Positions 27,635 through 36,468 of a stretch of DNA of 64,000 bases are shown in pieces. The stretch is from contig CAWADG010000008.1 in assembly GCA_963780815.1 (NCBI GenBank), forward strand, positions 196,386 to 260,385, written 5' to 3'. The translations under genes were made by a program, and so were the position numbers. Under the pieces are notes generated by a model that searched no databases, had not been told where the DNA came from, and worked only from the letters and a program-made list of their open reading frames with translations. The DNA comes from VRUE01 sp963780815. GTDB lineage: Bacteria > Actinomycetota > Thermoleophilia > Solirubrobacterales > 70-9. The number at the start of each line of letters is the position of its first letter. The stretch's first letter is position 1.

Positions 27635-28443
27635 CGTTTCGCAAGCTTCGCAAGGACGGCGGCGGCGAGGGCCGCCCGGTAGAGGGCGTAGGGCCAGAGG
27701 GCGCGGTCGCGCTCGACGAGGCGGATCAGGCGCTGCGAGGCGAGGGTCGAGGCGAACGAGGCGGCTACGCCGAGCGCCATCGAGCGCCGCAGCTCGGGCG
27801 AGGCGCCGCGGCGGCGCAGCCGGACGCCCTTGAGGAGGCTCGCGCCGACGATGATCGGCAGCGCGATCGTCCGCGAGAGCAGGTTCGCCTGGTCCCTCGA
27901 GAAGCGCCGCCAGCGGGCGGCGGCGAGGGTGATCCCGTTCCGTGAGACGCCCGGAACCAGCGCCGCCGCCTGGGCGACTCCGAGGAGGAGCCCGTCGGCG
28001 GCGGTCGCTTCGCCCCGCCCCCTCTCCTGCGGCCGCCGGTCGGCGGCGAGCATCGCGCCGGCGCCGGCGAGGAGGCCCAACGCGGTCGCCCGCGGCCCTC
28101 CGAGCCGCTGCTCGATCGGCCGCTCGAGGGTGTAGCCGACGACCGCCGCCGGGAGGAAGGAGAGGGCGAGGAGCAGGGCCCGGCGCGCGTCGAAGCTCTG
28201 CAGCTCTTCGACGATCAGGCGGCGCTGGCCGATCAGCAGGGCCGCGGCAGCGCCCGCGTGGAGCGCGACCTCGAAGCTCTTGCGGACCTCGGCGTCGAGC
28301 TCGTCCCATTCCCACCCGGCAAGCCAGGGGACGAGGACGATGTGGGCCGAGCTGGAGACCGGCAGCAGCTCGGCGGGTCCCTGTACCACTCCGAGCGCCA
28401 GCGCCCGGCCGGTTGGGATGCGGCCGTCGGCGCCCTCGCTCAA
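27631..28443 (-). CDS. uppP: Undecaprenyl-diphosphatase
   Basis: BacA/UppP family membrane enzyme that recycles undecaprenyl diphosphate to the monophosphate carrier for wall and polysaccharide synthesis. The 270-residue polytopic protein has the first motif GPAELLPVSSSAHIVLVP (glutamate retained; the usual form is E-F-LPVSSTGH) and the second PGVSRNGITLAAARW (usual PGTSRSGAT). Both are recognisable but diverged. A TTG at 28441-28443 overlaps the dedA stop as TTGA and was chosen as start. The gene is coupled downstream to purM and lies opposite the polysaccharide cluster it would serve. Confidence 0.9.
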   Translation of the reverse strand: MSEGADGRIPTGRALALGVVQGPAELLPVSSSAHIVLVPWLAGWEWDELDAEVRKSFEVALHAGAAAALLIGQRRLIVEELQSFDARRALLLALSFLPAAVVGYTLERPIEQRLGGPRATALGLLAGAGAMLAADRRPQERGRGEATAADGLLLGVAQAAALVPGVSRNGITLAAARWRRFSRDQANLLSRTIALPIIVGASLLKGVRLRRRGASPELRRSMALGVAASFASTLASQRLIRLVERDRALWPYALYRAALAAAVLAKLAKR

Positions 28444-29090
28444 GCCCCGCTCTTCGAGCCGGCCGGCTCGGGGCCGCGCGGTCGGCGCCGGCGCCGGATC
28501 AGCAGGTAGGCGATCAGCCCGATCGCGGCGAGGACGACGGCGTAGTCGAGGTACTGGAGGTGGTCGCGCCATTGTTCCCAGTTCTCGCCCACCGCGCGCC
28601 CGATCAGCGCCAGCATCAGGACCCAGGGAAGGCATCCGGCGAGGGTCAGGGCCGTGAAGCGCCAGAACGGCATCTTCGCGACCCCGGCCGGAAGCGAGAT
28701 GAAGGTGCGGACGATCGGCACCATCCGGGCGAAGAAGACGGTGGCGCTGCCGTAGCGCTGGAACCAGTCGTCGGCCCATTTCAGATACTTCGGGGGGAGG
28801 TGGATCAGGCGGTTCTTTTCGAGCAGGTCGAGGCGCGCGTAGTAGCCGGCGGCGTACGCGATCCACGAGCCGACCAGGTTGCCCAGCACGCCCGCGCCGA
28901 CGACCCCGACCAGCGTCAGTTCCCCTTCGGCGACGCTGGCCCCGGCGAAGAGCATGATCGCCTCGCTCGGGATCGGCACGCAGGCCGACTCGAGGGTCAT
29001 CAGGATGAAGACCGCGGGCAGCCCGGTGCTGCTGATGAAATCGGTTCCGGCGTTGACGATGAAGTCTGTGATGCTGGCGAAGGGGAGCAT
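28440..29090 (-). CDS. DedA family membrane protein
   Basis: A protein of about 216 residues of the DedA/VTT family, several members of which act in undecaprenyl-phosphate recycling as flippases. Recognisable regions are LPAVFILMTLESACVPIPSE with the conserved glutamate and proline, GNLVGSWIAYAAGYYAR, YGSATVFFARMVPIVRTFIS with the conserved arginines, and GCLPWVLML. A start at 29090 (MLPFASITDF) fits the family better than one at 29129. The overlap with uppP links two carrier-recycling functions in one translation unit. It is divergent from the sugar dehydratase gene across about 80 bp. Confidence 0.9.
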   Translation of the reverse strand: MLPFASITDFIVNAGTDFISSTGLPAVFILMTLESACVPIPSEAIMLFAGASVAEGELTLVGVVGAGVLGNLVGSWIAYAAGYYARLDLLEKNRLIHLPPKYLKWADDWFQRYGSATVFFARMVPIVRTFISLPAGVAKMPFWRFTALTLAGCLPWVLMLALIGRAVGENWEQWRDHLQYLDYAVVLAAIGLIAYLLIRRRRRPRGPEPAGSKSGA

Positions 29091-29170
29091 GCGGGGAGCC
29101 GGGATTGTAGGCAGTAAGCGGGGTAGCAACTAGACTCAGACCCGCCTGTGCCCCGAAAGGTGCTGCTCCC

Positions 29171-31060
29171 ATGCGCCGGCTGAACCACCCCGTCTACCGC
29201 AACCGCCTGCTGCAGCTCGCCGCCGACGGCGTGCTGGTCGCCCTCGCGTTCTACCTCGCGTTCCGGCTCCGCTTCCTCGACGATCCGCGCGGGCTGCCGC
29301 ATCGGTACGAGGTCCTGTTCGCCCAGGCAGTGGCGTTCGTCGTCGTCGGCAAGCTCGTGGTGTTCGCCGCCTTCGGGCTCTACCAGAAGTGGTGGCGGTA
29401 CGTCAGCGGCAGCGACTTCCTGATGATCGTGCGGGCGGTCGCGGCAGCCAGCGCGATCCTCGTCGTCCTCTTCACCGTCCTGCAGCCGTTCGAAGACGGG
29501 CTGCCGCGCTCGGTGGCGGTGATCGACTTCATGCTGACCCTGCTGCTGATCACCGGCGCCCGCCTCGCGGTGCGGCTGATCGTCGAGCGACCCAGTCACG
29601 GCCATCTCGTCCCCAAACACGAGGTGCTCGTGATCGGCGCCGGGTCCGGCGGCCAGATGGTCGTCCGCGAGCTCCATCTCAACCCCAACCTCGGATCGAC
29701 CGCGATCGGGTTCGTCGACGACGACCCGCGCAAGCAGGGGATGAGGATGCTGGGCCTCAAGGTTCTCGGGACGACCGAGCGGATCGAGAAGATCCTCGAC
29801 GAGACCGAGCCTGACGAAGTCGTGATCGCGATCCCCTCGGCTCCCGGGATGGTGCGCGGGAAGGTCGTCGCCGCGGCCCGTGAGCGTTCGATCAGGGTGC
29901 GGACGCTTCCGACCGTGTTCGAGCTCCTCCGCGGCGGGGTCCAGCTCAACCGCCAGCTCCGCGACGTCCAGGTCGAGGACGTCCTCGGCCGCGACCCGAT
30001 CGTCGTCGAGCTCGACCGGGTCGGCGCCTACCTGCGCGACCGGATCGTGCTCGTCACCGGCGCCGGCGGCTCGATCGGCTCCGAGCTCTGCCGCCAGATC
30101 GCCCGCGTCCAGCCGCGGCTCCTGGTGATGCTCGACCAGGCCGAGGACAACCTCTTCCAGATCGACCGCGAGATGGTCGAGGAGCGTCATTTCACGAACG
30201 TCGAGTCGGTCCTCGCCGATTGCAAGGAGCCGCACCGGATGCTCGAGGTGATGCAGCGGTTCAAGCCGAGCGTCGTCTTCCACGCCGCCGCCTACAAGCA
30301 CGTGCCGCTGATGGAGGCCAACCCGCTCGAGGCCGTGCGCAACAACGCGATCGCGACCCGGATCACCGCCGAGACCGCGGCCGCCTCCAACGTCGAGCGC
30401 TTCGTCCTCGTCTCGACCGACAAGGCGGTCAACCCGAAGACCGTGATGGGCGCCTCGAAGGCGATGGCGGAGTGGATCGTCGAGACCGCAGCCGACAGGC
30501 ACCCCGGGACGAGGTTCGCCGCGGTGCGGTTCGGCAACGTTCTCGCCTCCTCGGGAAGCGTCGTGCCGCTCTTCCGCCGCCAGATCGAGCGCGGCGGGCC
30601 GGTCACCGTGACCCACCCGGCGATGACGCGGTACTTCATGACGATCCCGGAGTCGGTGCAGCTCGTGATCCGGGCCGGGGACATCGGTGCCGGCAGGGGC
30701 GAGGTGTTCGTCCTCGACATGGGCGAGCCGGTGAAGATCGTCGACCTCGCCCACAACATGATCCGGCTCGCCGGCTACGAGCCGGAAGCGGACATCGCAA
30801 TCGAGTTCACCAAGCCGCGGCCGGGCGAGAAGCTTCACGAGGAGCTGTTCGGCAGCGGCGAGACGCCGCAGCCGACCGCCGCCAAGCGGATCCACCGGGC
30901 TGTGCGTGAGACGCCTCTTGACCCCGAGTGGGTCGAAGCGACCCTCAACTCGCTCGAGCACATGGTCATGGCCGGCGACGAGGCCAACCTCGCCGAGCGC
31001 GTCGTCTCCCTGATCGCCTCGGGCTCCGATGACACGGCGGCAGTCGGCTACGACGGGTAG
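29171..31060 (+). CDS. Nucleoside-diphosphate sugar epimerase/dehydratase (CapD/PglF-like)
   Basis: Membrane-bound short-chain dehydrogenase of 629 residues acting on UDP-N-acetylhexosamines, usually the first step to a modified amino sugar. Four N-terminal membrane helices (residues about 12-135) precede a CoA-binding-like Rossmann domain (VLVIGAGSGGQMVVREL) and the catalytic domain with GAGGSIGSELCRQI near 297, FHAAAYKHVPLMEANP and STDKAVNPKTVMGASKAMAE. The long bipartite form matches CapD/PglF/WbpM. The ATG at 29171 starts MRRLNHPVYRNRLLQ. It opens the polysaccharide cluster on the plus strand. Confidence 0.93.
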   Translation: MRRLNHPVYRNRLLQLAADGVLVALAFYLAFRLRFLDDPRGLPHRYEVLFAQAVAFVVVGKLVVFAAFGLYQKWWRYVSGSDFLMIVRAVAAASAILVVLFTVLQPFEDGLPRSVAVIDFMLTLLLITGARLAVRLIVERPSHGHLVPKHEVLVIGAGSGGQMVVRELHLNPNLGSTAIGFVDDDPRKQGMRMLGLKVLGTTERIEKILDETEPDEVVIAIPSAPGMVRGKVVAAARERSIRVRTLPTVFELLRGGVQLNRQLRDVQVEDVLGRDPIVVELDRVGAYLRDRIVLVTGAGGSIGSELCRQIARVQPRLLVMLDQAEDNLFQIDREMVEERHFTNVESVLADCKEPHRMLEVMQRFKPSVVFHAAAYKHVPLMEANPLEAVRNNAIATRITAETAAASNVERFVLVSTDKAVNPKTVMGASKAMAEWIVETAADRHPGTRFAAVRFGNVLASSGSVVPLFRRQIERGGPVTVTHPAMTRYFMTIPESVQLVIRAGDIGAGRGEVFVLDMGEPVKIVDLAHNMIRLAGYEPEADIAIEFTKPRPGEKLHEELFGSGETPQPTAAKRIHRAVRETPLDPEWVEATLNSLEHMVMAGDEANLAERVVSLIASGSDDTAAVGYDG

Positions 31061-31074
31061 CCTCTCGCCTCTCC

Positions 31075-31842
31075 TTGCGTGAATTGATCCAGGAAATCGG
31101 GGCCTACGCGGGCCTGGTCGCGTTCCTCGGACTCGCCGTCCTCGCGCTGCTCGCTTTCGCGCAGGGACGTGACCTCCGCCGGCTGCGCGAGTGGGCAGGG
31201 TCGGCGCCCGAGCGCGATGCCGAGCGCAAGGAGGCCACGTCGACCGTCGCCGCCCAGCGGGCCGAGGAGCTGCGCAAGCTCGAGGAGGCGCGCACCGCCG
31301 AGCGTGAGGCGACGCAGGAGCGGGAGCAGCGCCGCCGTCGGCGCGAGGATGGTCTGCCCGAGATGACGACCGGCGAACGGATCCGGGACCGGCTCTCGCT
31401 CAGCGGTCGCCTGGCCGAGCCGCGGTATCTCGCCGGGCTGTTCGTGGTCGTCGTCCTGATCGCCGGCGGCGTCGCCTACGCGGTGACCCAGTCGGGCAGC
31501 GAAGCCGACGGCAAGGGTCACGGCAGCAAGTCGGCCCGGATGAAGCCCGAAGACATCGAAGTCACCGTCCTCAACGGGACCGCGGTCCCGGGCCTTGCGG
31601 GGACCTACGGCAACATGGTCGAGCGCAAGGGGTTCACGCTCGGCGCGGTCACGAACAGCCCCACGAGCTTCGCCGAAAGCGTCGTCATGTTCGGGGAAGG
31701 GGACGCACCGGAGGCACACAGGGTGGCGAAGTCGCTCGAAATCTCGGAGGTTCGCCCGATGACCCCGGAGATCGAATCGGTGTCTGCGGGGGCGCCGGTC
31801 TCGGTCGTGGTCGGCGAGGACAATGCCTCGTCGTCGGGCTAG
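31075..31842 (+). CDS. Membrane protein with LytR C-terminal domain
   Basis: A 255-residue protein with two membrane segments: GAYAGLVAFLGLAVLALLAF near the start and LAGLFVVVVLIAGGVAYAVT near 122-141. A charged coiled-coil-prone stretch rich in Glu/Arg lies between them. The outer C-terminus has the LytR_C domain (IEVTVLNGTAVPGLAGTYGN, GAVTNSPTSF), which accompanies cell-wall polymer ligation systems. Exact role unknown. The start is a TTG at 31075. Glutamate codons are mainly GAG in the inner stretch and more often GAA outside. The next gene begins 20 bp before its stop. Confidence 0.82.
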   Translation: MRELIQEIGAYAGLVAFLGLAVLALLAFAQGRDLRRLREWAGSAPERDAERKEATSTVAAQRAEELRKLEEARTAEREATQEREQRRRRREDGLPEMTTGERIRDRLSLSGRLAEPRYLAGLFVVVVLIAGGVAYAVTQSGSEADGKGHGSKSARMKPEDIEVTVLNGTAVPGLAGTYGNMVERKGFTLGAVTNSPTSFAESVVMFGEGDAPEAHRVAKSLEISEVRPMTPEIESVSAGAPVSVVVGEDNASSSG

Positions 31843-32326
31843 CTTCGCGAGCGTCGTCTTCGCGCTGCTCGTCGTCGCCACCCTCGCCGCCTTCGCCTGG
31901 TCCCAGCGCCTGAAGCGGGACCCGCTGGTGCTCGACCGGGTCAGCTTCGTCGCGGTGCCTCGCCTCCATCCGAAGGCGCCGCGGGTCCACTCGTTCACGC
32001 CGAACGGCGACTGCCGCTACGACCGCATCCGAATCCGGTTCCGGATGACACAGTCCGACCGAGGCAATGTCCAGGTCGTGAAGCCGGGGGGCAAACTGAT
32101 CGTGACCCTCGGCCGCGACGAATTCCTCAAGCGCTACACCTACCTCACCTATTACTGGGACGGTCGTATGCGGGGCGGCGGGACCGCCCCGCCGGGGCGT
32201 TACAAGCTGCGGGTGAAAATGCTCGGGCAGGATCGGACCCTCGTGCCGGGCGGTGTCATGAAGGTGCACCGGGCCGCCCGCCGCCCGTTGCGGGGATGCC
32301 ATCCGGGAGCGGGGGGCGAGGCTTGA
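31823..32326 (+). CDS. Exported protein with FlgD-like Ig domain
   Basis: A 167-residue protein with an N-terminal anchor or signal (SFASVVFALLVVATLAAFAW) followed by one domain starting VHSFTPNGDCRYDRIRIRFR and ending APPGRYKLRVKMLGQD. The FTPNGD plus GRYKLRV pattern is that of FlgD_ig or CHU_C-like beta-sandwiches in exported proteins. Function unknown, presumably at the surface together with the polymer encoded around it. The ATG lies within the end of the LytR_C gene (20-bp overlap) and its stop overlaps the ligase start, so the three are co-translated. Confidence 0.8.
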   Translation: MPRRRASFASVVFALLVVATLAAFAWSQRLKRDPLVLDRVSFVAVPRLHPKAPRVHSFTPNGDCRYDRIRIRFRMTQSDRGNVQVVKPGGKLIVTLGRDEFLKRYTYLTYYWDGRMRGGGTAPPGRYKLRVKMLGQDRTLVPGGVMKVHRAARRPLRGCHPGAGGEA

Positions 32327-33996
32327 GCGACGTCCTTGCGGGAGCGGCGCTTCTCGCCGTTTCCGCCGCCGCCGCGGCCTCGATCCTGCTTCCGGCGGGC
32401 CGCGGCCGGTCGGCGGCGATGCTCTTCGCCATCCTCTGCTTCCCGGCGCTGATCCTCGCCGACCAGTGGAACTCGGCGCAGATCTCTGACCTGCGCGACG
32501 ATCCCGCCCGTCTGATCGCGCTCGGAGTCGCCGCGATCGCGGGTGTGGCCGTCCTCGCCGCGGCCTTCCGGCGCTGGCCGGTTGCGATCCCGCTCGCGAT
32601 CGTCGCCGCCCTTCCGTTCCGCATCCCCCTCCACGCCGGCGGCGACTCCGCCAACCTCCTCGTCCCGCTCTATCTGGTGATAGCGGGCGGGGTGCTTTTT
32701 GCGGCCTTCCGCGACCTGGGGATCTGGCGTCCGGTCGGTCGCGCGGGTGGCATCGGTGGAGGGGGGGTCGAGGACAGCCTGGCCCGCAGATCCCCCCCTT
32801 CACCGGTGACAGGAGCCGCGCCCCGGGCCGCAACGTGGCTGCCAAAAGTCCTTGCAGGAGTCGTCCTCCTCTACGCCCTCCAATCCCTCTACTCCCCCGA
32901 CCTCTCCAAATCGATTCAGAACGTCTGCTTCTTCCTCGTCCCCTTCTCGCTCGTCTACGCGCTGCTCCGGGACGTCGAGTGGGACCGCCGGCTCCTCACC
33001 GGGGTGCTGCTGGTCGTCGCGATCGAGAGCGTCGTCTTCGTCCTCGTCGGCAGCGTCGAGTACCTGACCGAAGGCCTGTTCTGGAACCACCAGGTGATCC
33101 GCTCGAACGACTTCCACACCTACTTCCGAGTCAACTCGATCTTCTGGGACCCGAACATCTACGGCCGGTACCTGGCGCTGGCGATCGTGATCGTGATGTC
33201 GGTGCTGCTGTGGGCGAGGGATCGGCGGGACCAGGCCCTACTCGCCGCCCTGGTCGCGATTCTCTGGGTCGGGCTCGTCCCGACCTTCTCGCAGTCGAGC
33301 TTCGCCGCGCTGCTCGCCGGACTCGCGGTGCTCGCGGCACTGCGCTGGAGCGTCCGTTGGACCGCCGTCGCCGTCGCCGTCGCCGCGGTGGCCGGGGCGA
33401 TCGCTGTCATCTTCATCGGCGGCTCCTCCTCGCTCAACCCCTCGCGCCTCAACGTCGACACCGGCGGCCGCGCCAACCTCGTCTCCGGCGGCGCCGAACT
33501 GTTCGCCAAGCGCCCGGTCTGGGGCTACGGCGCCGGGTCCTTCCCTGCCGCCTACCGCGAACAGATCGCGACCAGGAAGGCCCCGGTCTCCGTCTCCCAC
33601 ACCGAGCCGATCACCGTCGCCGCCGAGCAGGGCCTGATCGGCCTCGCCGCCTACGCCGCACTGATCGCGGTCGCGCTCTGGACGATGGCGTCAGGGCTGA
33701 GGCCGTCCCGGCCCGCAGGTCCTGTCGCGGGGCATGGGGGGGCGCTGCGGGCGGGGGCGTCCTCGACCCCCCCATCCCCCGCACCACCCGCGGGAGGGGC
33801 CGACGTCCCCGACCCCGACGATCCGAGACGGCAGCTCCGAGCTAGCGCCGTAGGCCGCGTGGCCGTGCTGGCAACGTTCGTCGCTCTGCTCGTCCACACG
33901 ATGGCCTACGCGGGGTTCTACGAAGACCCGATCACCTGGGTGCTGCTCGCGATCGGCGCCTCGCTCTCGGGGGCCGCGGTCCGCGCCCGCGCCTAG
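32323..33996 (+). CDS. O-antigen ligase/polymerase-like membrane protein
   Basis: Polytopic protein of about 557 residues with more than ten hydrophobic segments and the Wzy_C/O-antigen-ligase region LFAKRPVWGYGAGSFPAAYR, with VSHTEPITVAAEQGLIGLAAY after it. It would polymerise or ligate the polysaccharide made by this cluster. A TTG at 32323 overlapping the previous stop (TTGA) was chosen. Two hydrophilic inserts, GRAGGIGGGGVEDSLARRSP and GHGGALRAGASSTPPSPAPP, interrupt the membrane pattern; they are encoded by the two halves of an inverted repeat (32746-32804, 33734-33788) and look like in-frame insertions. Confidence 0.85.
   Translation: MSDVLAGAALLAVSAAAAASILLPAGRGRSAAMLFAILCFPALILADQWNSAQISDLRDDPARLIALGVAAIAGVAVLAAAFRRWPVAIPLAIVAALPFRIPLHAGGDSANLLVPLYLVIAGGVLFAAFRDLGIWRPVGRAGGIGGGGVEDSLARRSPPSPVTGAAPRAATWLPKVLAGVVLLYALQSLYSPDLSKSIQNVCFFLVPFSLVYALLRDVEWDRRLLTGVLLVVAIESVVFVLVGSVEYLTEGLFWNHQVIRSNDFHTYFRVNSIFWDPNIYGRYLALAIVIVMSVLLWARDRRDQALLAALVAILWVGLVPTFSQSSFAALLAGLAVLAALRWSVRWTAVAVAVAAVAGAIAVIFIGGSSSLNPSRLNVDTGGRANLVSGGAELFAKRPVWGYGAGSFPAAYREQIATRKAPVSVSHTEPITVAAEQGLIGLAAYAALIAVALWTMASGLRPSRPAGPVAGHGGALRAGASSTPPSPAPPAGGADVPDPDDPRRQLRASAVGRVAVLATFVALLVHTMAYAGFYEDPITWVLLAIGASLSGAAVRARA
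32746..32804 (-). repeat. G/C-run palindromic element, copy A
   Basis: On the minus strand the order is a G-run, CTGCGGGC, a short spacer, GTCCTCGACCCCCC, then C-rich sequence ending CCACC. The same order is read on the plus strand at 33734-33788. The G-run and C-run can pair to form a hairpin with the CTGCGGGC...GTCCTCGA part as loop. It lies in frame inside the ligase gene and encodes a Gly-rich hydrophilic insert. Confidence 0.6.
33734..33788 (+). repeat. G/C-run palindromic element, copy B
   Basis: Plus-strand copy of the element at 32746-32804 in inverted orientation: G-run, CTGCGGGC, six-base spacer, GTCCTCGACCCCCC, C-rich end with CCACC. Shared blocks are identical; spacers differ. 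It encodes a Pro/Ser/Ala-rich loop (ASSTPPSPAPPAGG) between membrane segments of the ligase-like protein. Confidence 0.6.
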
Positions 33997-34005
33997 GCTG
34001 GAACC

Positions 34006-35547
34006 GTGTCTGGGTACCTCCGCCGCCTCGCGACGACCGGCGCCGCCTACACCGCGGCAAGCGTCGTCTCGAAGCTGATCGCGGTCGCGCTGCTGCCGCT
34101 CTACACGCGCTACCTCACCCCCGCCGATTACGGCGCCGCCGAGGTCCTGTTCGCGGCCGTCGTCGCGGCAAGCATCGTGGTCAGGCTCGGGGTGATCGAG
34201 GCCGTCCTCCGCTTCTACTACAAGGCCGGCGAGGACCCGGCGGCGGTAGTCAGGACTTCGTTCGCGGCGCTCTTCTGGTTGGCGACGATCGCGTCGCTGG
34301 TCGCGCTTCCCTTCGCCGGTCCGATCTCCGAAGCGCTGCTCGTCCACCCCCACCCGGAGCTCGCGCGGATCGCGATCGGCGGCCTCTGGGTTCTGACGAT
34401 GAACGAGTACCTGCTGACGCTGTTCCGCCTCGAGGAGCGCGCCAAAGCGTTCTTCGGGGTGACGATCGTCAACGTGCTGGCGGCGATCGCGCTCACCGTC
34501 ATCCTCGTCGTCGGCAGGGGCGAGGGCGCCCGCGGCCTCCTCCTCGGCAGCTACGTCAGTGGCGCCGCCGTCGTCCTCGCCCTGATCGTCATCCAGCGCC
34601 GCCGCCTCTCGCTCTGGTTCGATCGGCTCCTGCTGCGGCGGATGATGCGCTTCGGGCTGCCGACGATGCCGGCCGAGCTCTCGCTCTACGCGCTCAACTT
34701 CGTCGACCGGATCATCATCGTTCGCACCGTCGGAGTCGCCGAGGCCGGCCTCTACTCGCTGGCGGTCAAGTTCGCCCAGGGCGTCAACGTCCTCGTCCGC
34801 GGCTTCCAGCTCGCCTGGCCGCCGTTGGCCTACTCGATCCGCGACGACGACGAGGCCCGCCGGGCCTACGCCGCGGTCGTCACCTGGTTCCTCGCCGGGT
34901 GCGCGTTCGTCGTGATCGGGATGTGGCTCCTCTCGCGCTGGATCGTGCGCGCGCTCGCGGCGCCTCAGTTCTTCGACTCCTACGAAGCGATCGGGCTGAT
35001 CACGACCGCGGTCACCCTCTACGCGCTCTACCTGGTGCTGCTGGTGATCCTCGGCAGGACCGGCCGCACCGAGTTCAATTTCCCGGCGACCGCCGCCGCG
35101 CTCGCGGTCAACGTCGTCCTCAACCTGATCCTGGTGCCTTCCCTGGAAATCGTCGGCGCCGGCGTCGCCCTCGTAGCCTCATACGTGGTCGTGCTGGCGC
35201 TGATGTATCGGTTCACCCAGCGCCTGTTTCCGGTCCCCTACGAATGGGGCCGGCTGGCGAAGCTGGTGGCCGTCTCGGTGGCCCTTGTCGCGATCGGCGA
35301 GCTGCTGATGCCGACCGCGGGGGCCGTCGGCCTGCTGGGGCGGATCGTCGTCTGGCTTGCCTATCCGGTGACGCTGCTCGCCGCCGGGTTCTTCAGCGAC
35401 GAGGAGCGGCGCTGGCTCGGGCGCCTGCGCCACCCGTTCGAGCTCTTCGCCGAGCTCGCCGCCGCGAGCCGCGAGGTCCCGGCGGTCGAGGGGGCGATCC
35501 CGGAGGCCTACGAGGTCGTCCGGATCGACGAAGACTCGACCGCCTGA
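34006..35547 (+). CDS. Polysaccharide flippase (Wzx/MATE-like)
   Basis: A 513-residue protein with about 12-14 hydrophobic segments. The N-terminal motif SKLIAVALLPLYTRYLTPAD and FGLPTMPAELSLYALNFVDR are typical of Wzx/RfbX-type repeat-unit flippases in the MOP superfamily. It would move undecaprenyl-linked repeat units across the membrane for the adjacent ligase/polymerase. The GTG at 34006 lies 9 bp after the ligase gene. A hydrophilic C-terminal tail of about 60 residues is extra. The last 40 bp overlap the convergent glycosyltransferase on the minus strand. Confidence 0.92.
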   Translation: MSGYLRRLATTGAAYTAASVVSKLIAVALLPLYTRYLTPADYGAAEVLFAAVVAASIVVRLGVIEAVLRFYYKAGEDPAAVVRTSFAALFWLATIASLVALPFAGPISEALLVHPHPELARIAIGGLWVLTMNEYLLTLFRLEERAKAFFGVTIVNVLAAIALTVILVVGRGEGARGLLLGSYVSGAAVVLALIVIQRRRLSLWFDRLLLRRMMRFGLPTMPAELSLYALNFVDRIIIVRTVGVAEAGLYSLAVKFAQGVNVLVRGFQLAWPPLAYSIRDDDEARRAYAAVVTWFLAGCAFVVIGMWLLSRWIVRALAAPQFFDSYEAIGLITTAVTLYALYLVLLVILGRTGRTEFNFPATAAALAVNVVLNLILVPSLEIVGAGVALVASYVVVLALMYRFTQRLFPVPYEWGRLAKLVAVSVALVAIGELLMPTAGAVGLLGRIVVWLAYPVTLLAAGFFSDEERRWLGRLRHPFELFAELAAASREVPAVEGAIPEAYEVVRIDEDSTA

Positions 35548-36455
35548 TCGCGGAGGCTCCGGCCTTTCGCCGGAAACAGCGCCTGGCGCGCGTGGGCGCG
35601 GTAGATCCGGGCCGGGTGGCCGGGGACGAACGCGGCGACCGCCGCCCGCACGGCGTAGGACCAGGCCGTCAGGGCGCGGACGGCGAGCGCGCTGAGGGGG
35701 GTTCCGTGCTTGCGCATGTAGAGGTCGCGGTTGCGGTGGAATTCGACGATCCGCGGCAGGCCGGCGCCGAGGTCGGTCGAGAGCTGGTCGCGGTGGACCG
35801 CCTCGGCCCCGGGCACGTAGAGGGTGTGCCGGCCGGTGTCGGCGAGGCGGCGGCAGAAGTCGCACTCGTCGTAGTAGACGAAGAACTCGGGGTCCATGTA
35901 GCCGACGGCGGCAGCCGCCTCGCGGCGGACGAGGAGGGCGCTGGACTGCGCCCAATCGACCTCCCTCGCCGCCGCTCCCCGGCTCTGGACGGTGAGCCAC
36001 CGGTGCAGGAAGAGCGCGCCGACAGCGGCGGTCCCGACCCCGGGGAAGCGCCAGGCGCAGGGGACGGGCCGGCCACCGGAGTCGAGCAGCTGCGCCCCGG
36101 CCGCCGCCGCCGTCGGGTCGTCCTCGAGCGCCGCGACCAGAGCCGCCGCAGCGCCTGGCCTCAATTCGGAGTCCTCGTTGAGGAGCAGGCAGAACTCGCC
36201 GCCGGCCTCGCGCATCAGGGTCGAGTCGTTTTCGCCCTTGCCCGCCCGCTGCTCGAGGGCGATCAGGCGGATGCCCTCGCCGCGCGCCCGCACCGCGTCG
36301 GCGGACCCGTCGTCGGAGGCGTTGTCGAGGACGAGCACCTCTCGCTCGAGCCCGTCGGGGTGGGTGCGCTCGATCGCGTCGAGGCAGGCGAGCAGGAGCT
36401 CGCGCCCGTTGGTGTTCACGACGCAGTAGGAGAGCGTTGGCGCCACGCGGGTCAC
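35508..36455 (-). CDS. Family 2 glycosyltransferase (rhamnosyltransferase-like)
   Basis: A GT-A enzyme of about 315 residues. It starts around TLSYCVVNTNGRELLLACLD, with the nucleotide-sugar site VLVLDNASDDGSADAVRA, LLLNEDSELRPGA (DXD-like), and the acceptor region DPEFFVYYDECDFCRRLADT typical of WbbL-like rhamnosyltransferases. The start is a GTG at 36453-36455, with GTG at 36446 as alternative; the longer frame to 36503 would run into the divergent gene. It is the only glycosyltransferase here on the minus strand, with a tail-to-tail overlap of 40 bp with the flippase gene. Confidence 0.9.
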   Translation of the reverse strand: MTRVAPTLSYCVVNTNGRELLLACLDAIERTHPDGLEREVLVLDNASDDGSADAVRARGEGIRLIALEQRAGKGENDSTLMREAGGEFCLLLNEDSELRPGAAAALVAALEDDPTAAAAGAQLLDSGGRPVPCAWRFPGVGTAAVGALFLHRWLTVQSRGAAAREVDWAQSSALLVRREAAAAVGYMDPEFFVYYDECDFCRRLADTGRHTLYVPGAEAVHRDQLSTDLGAGLPRIVEFHRNRDLYMRKHGTPLSALAVRALTAWSYAVRAAVAAFVPGHPARIYRAHARQALFPAKGRSLRDQAVESSSIRTTS

Positions 36456-36468
36456 GATAATCGCGGAG

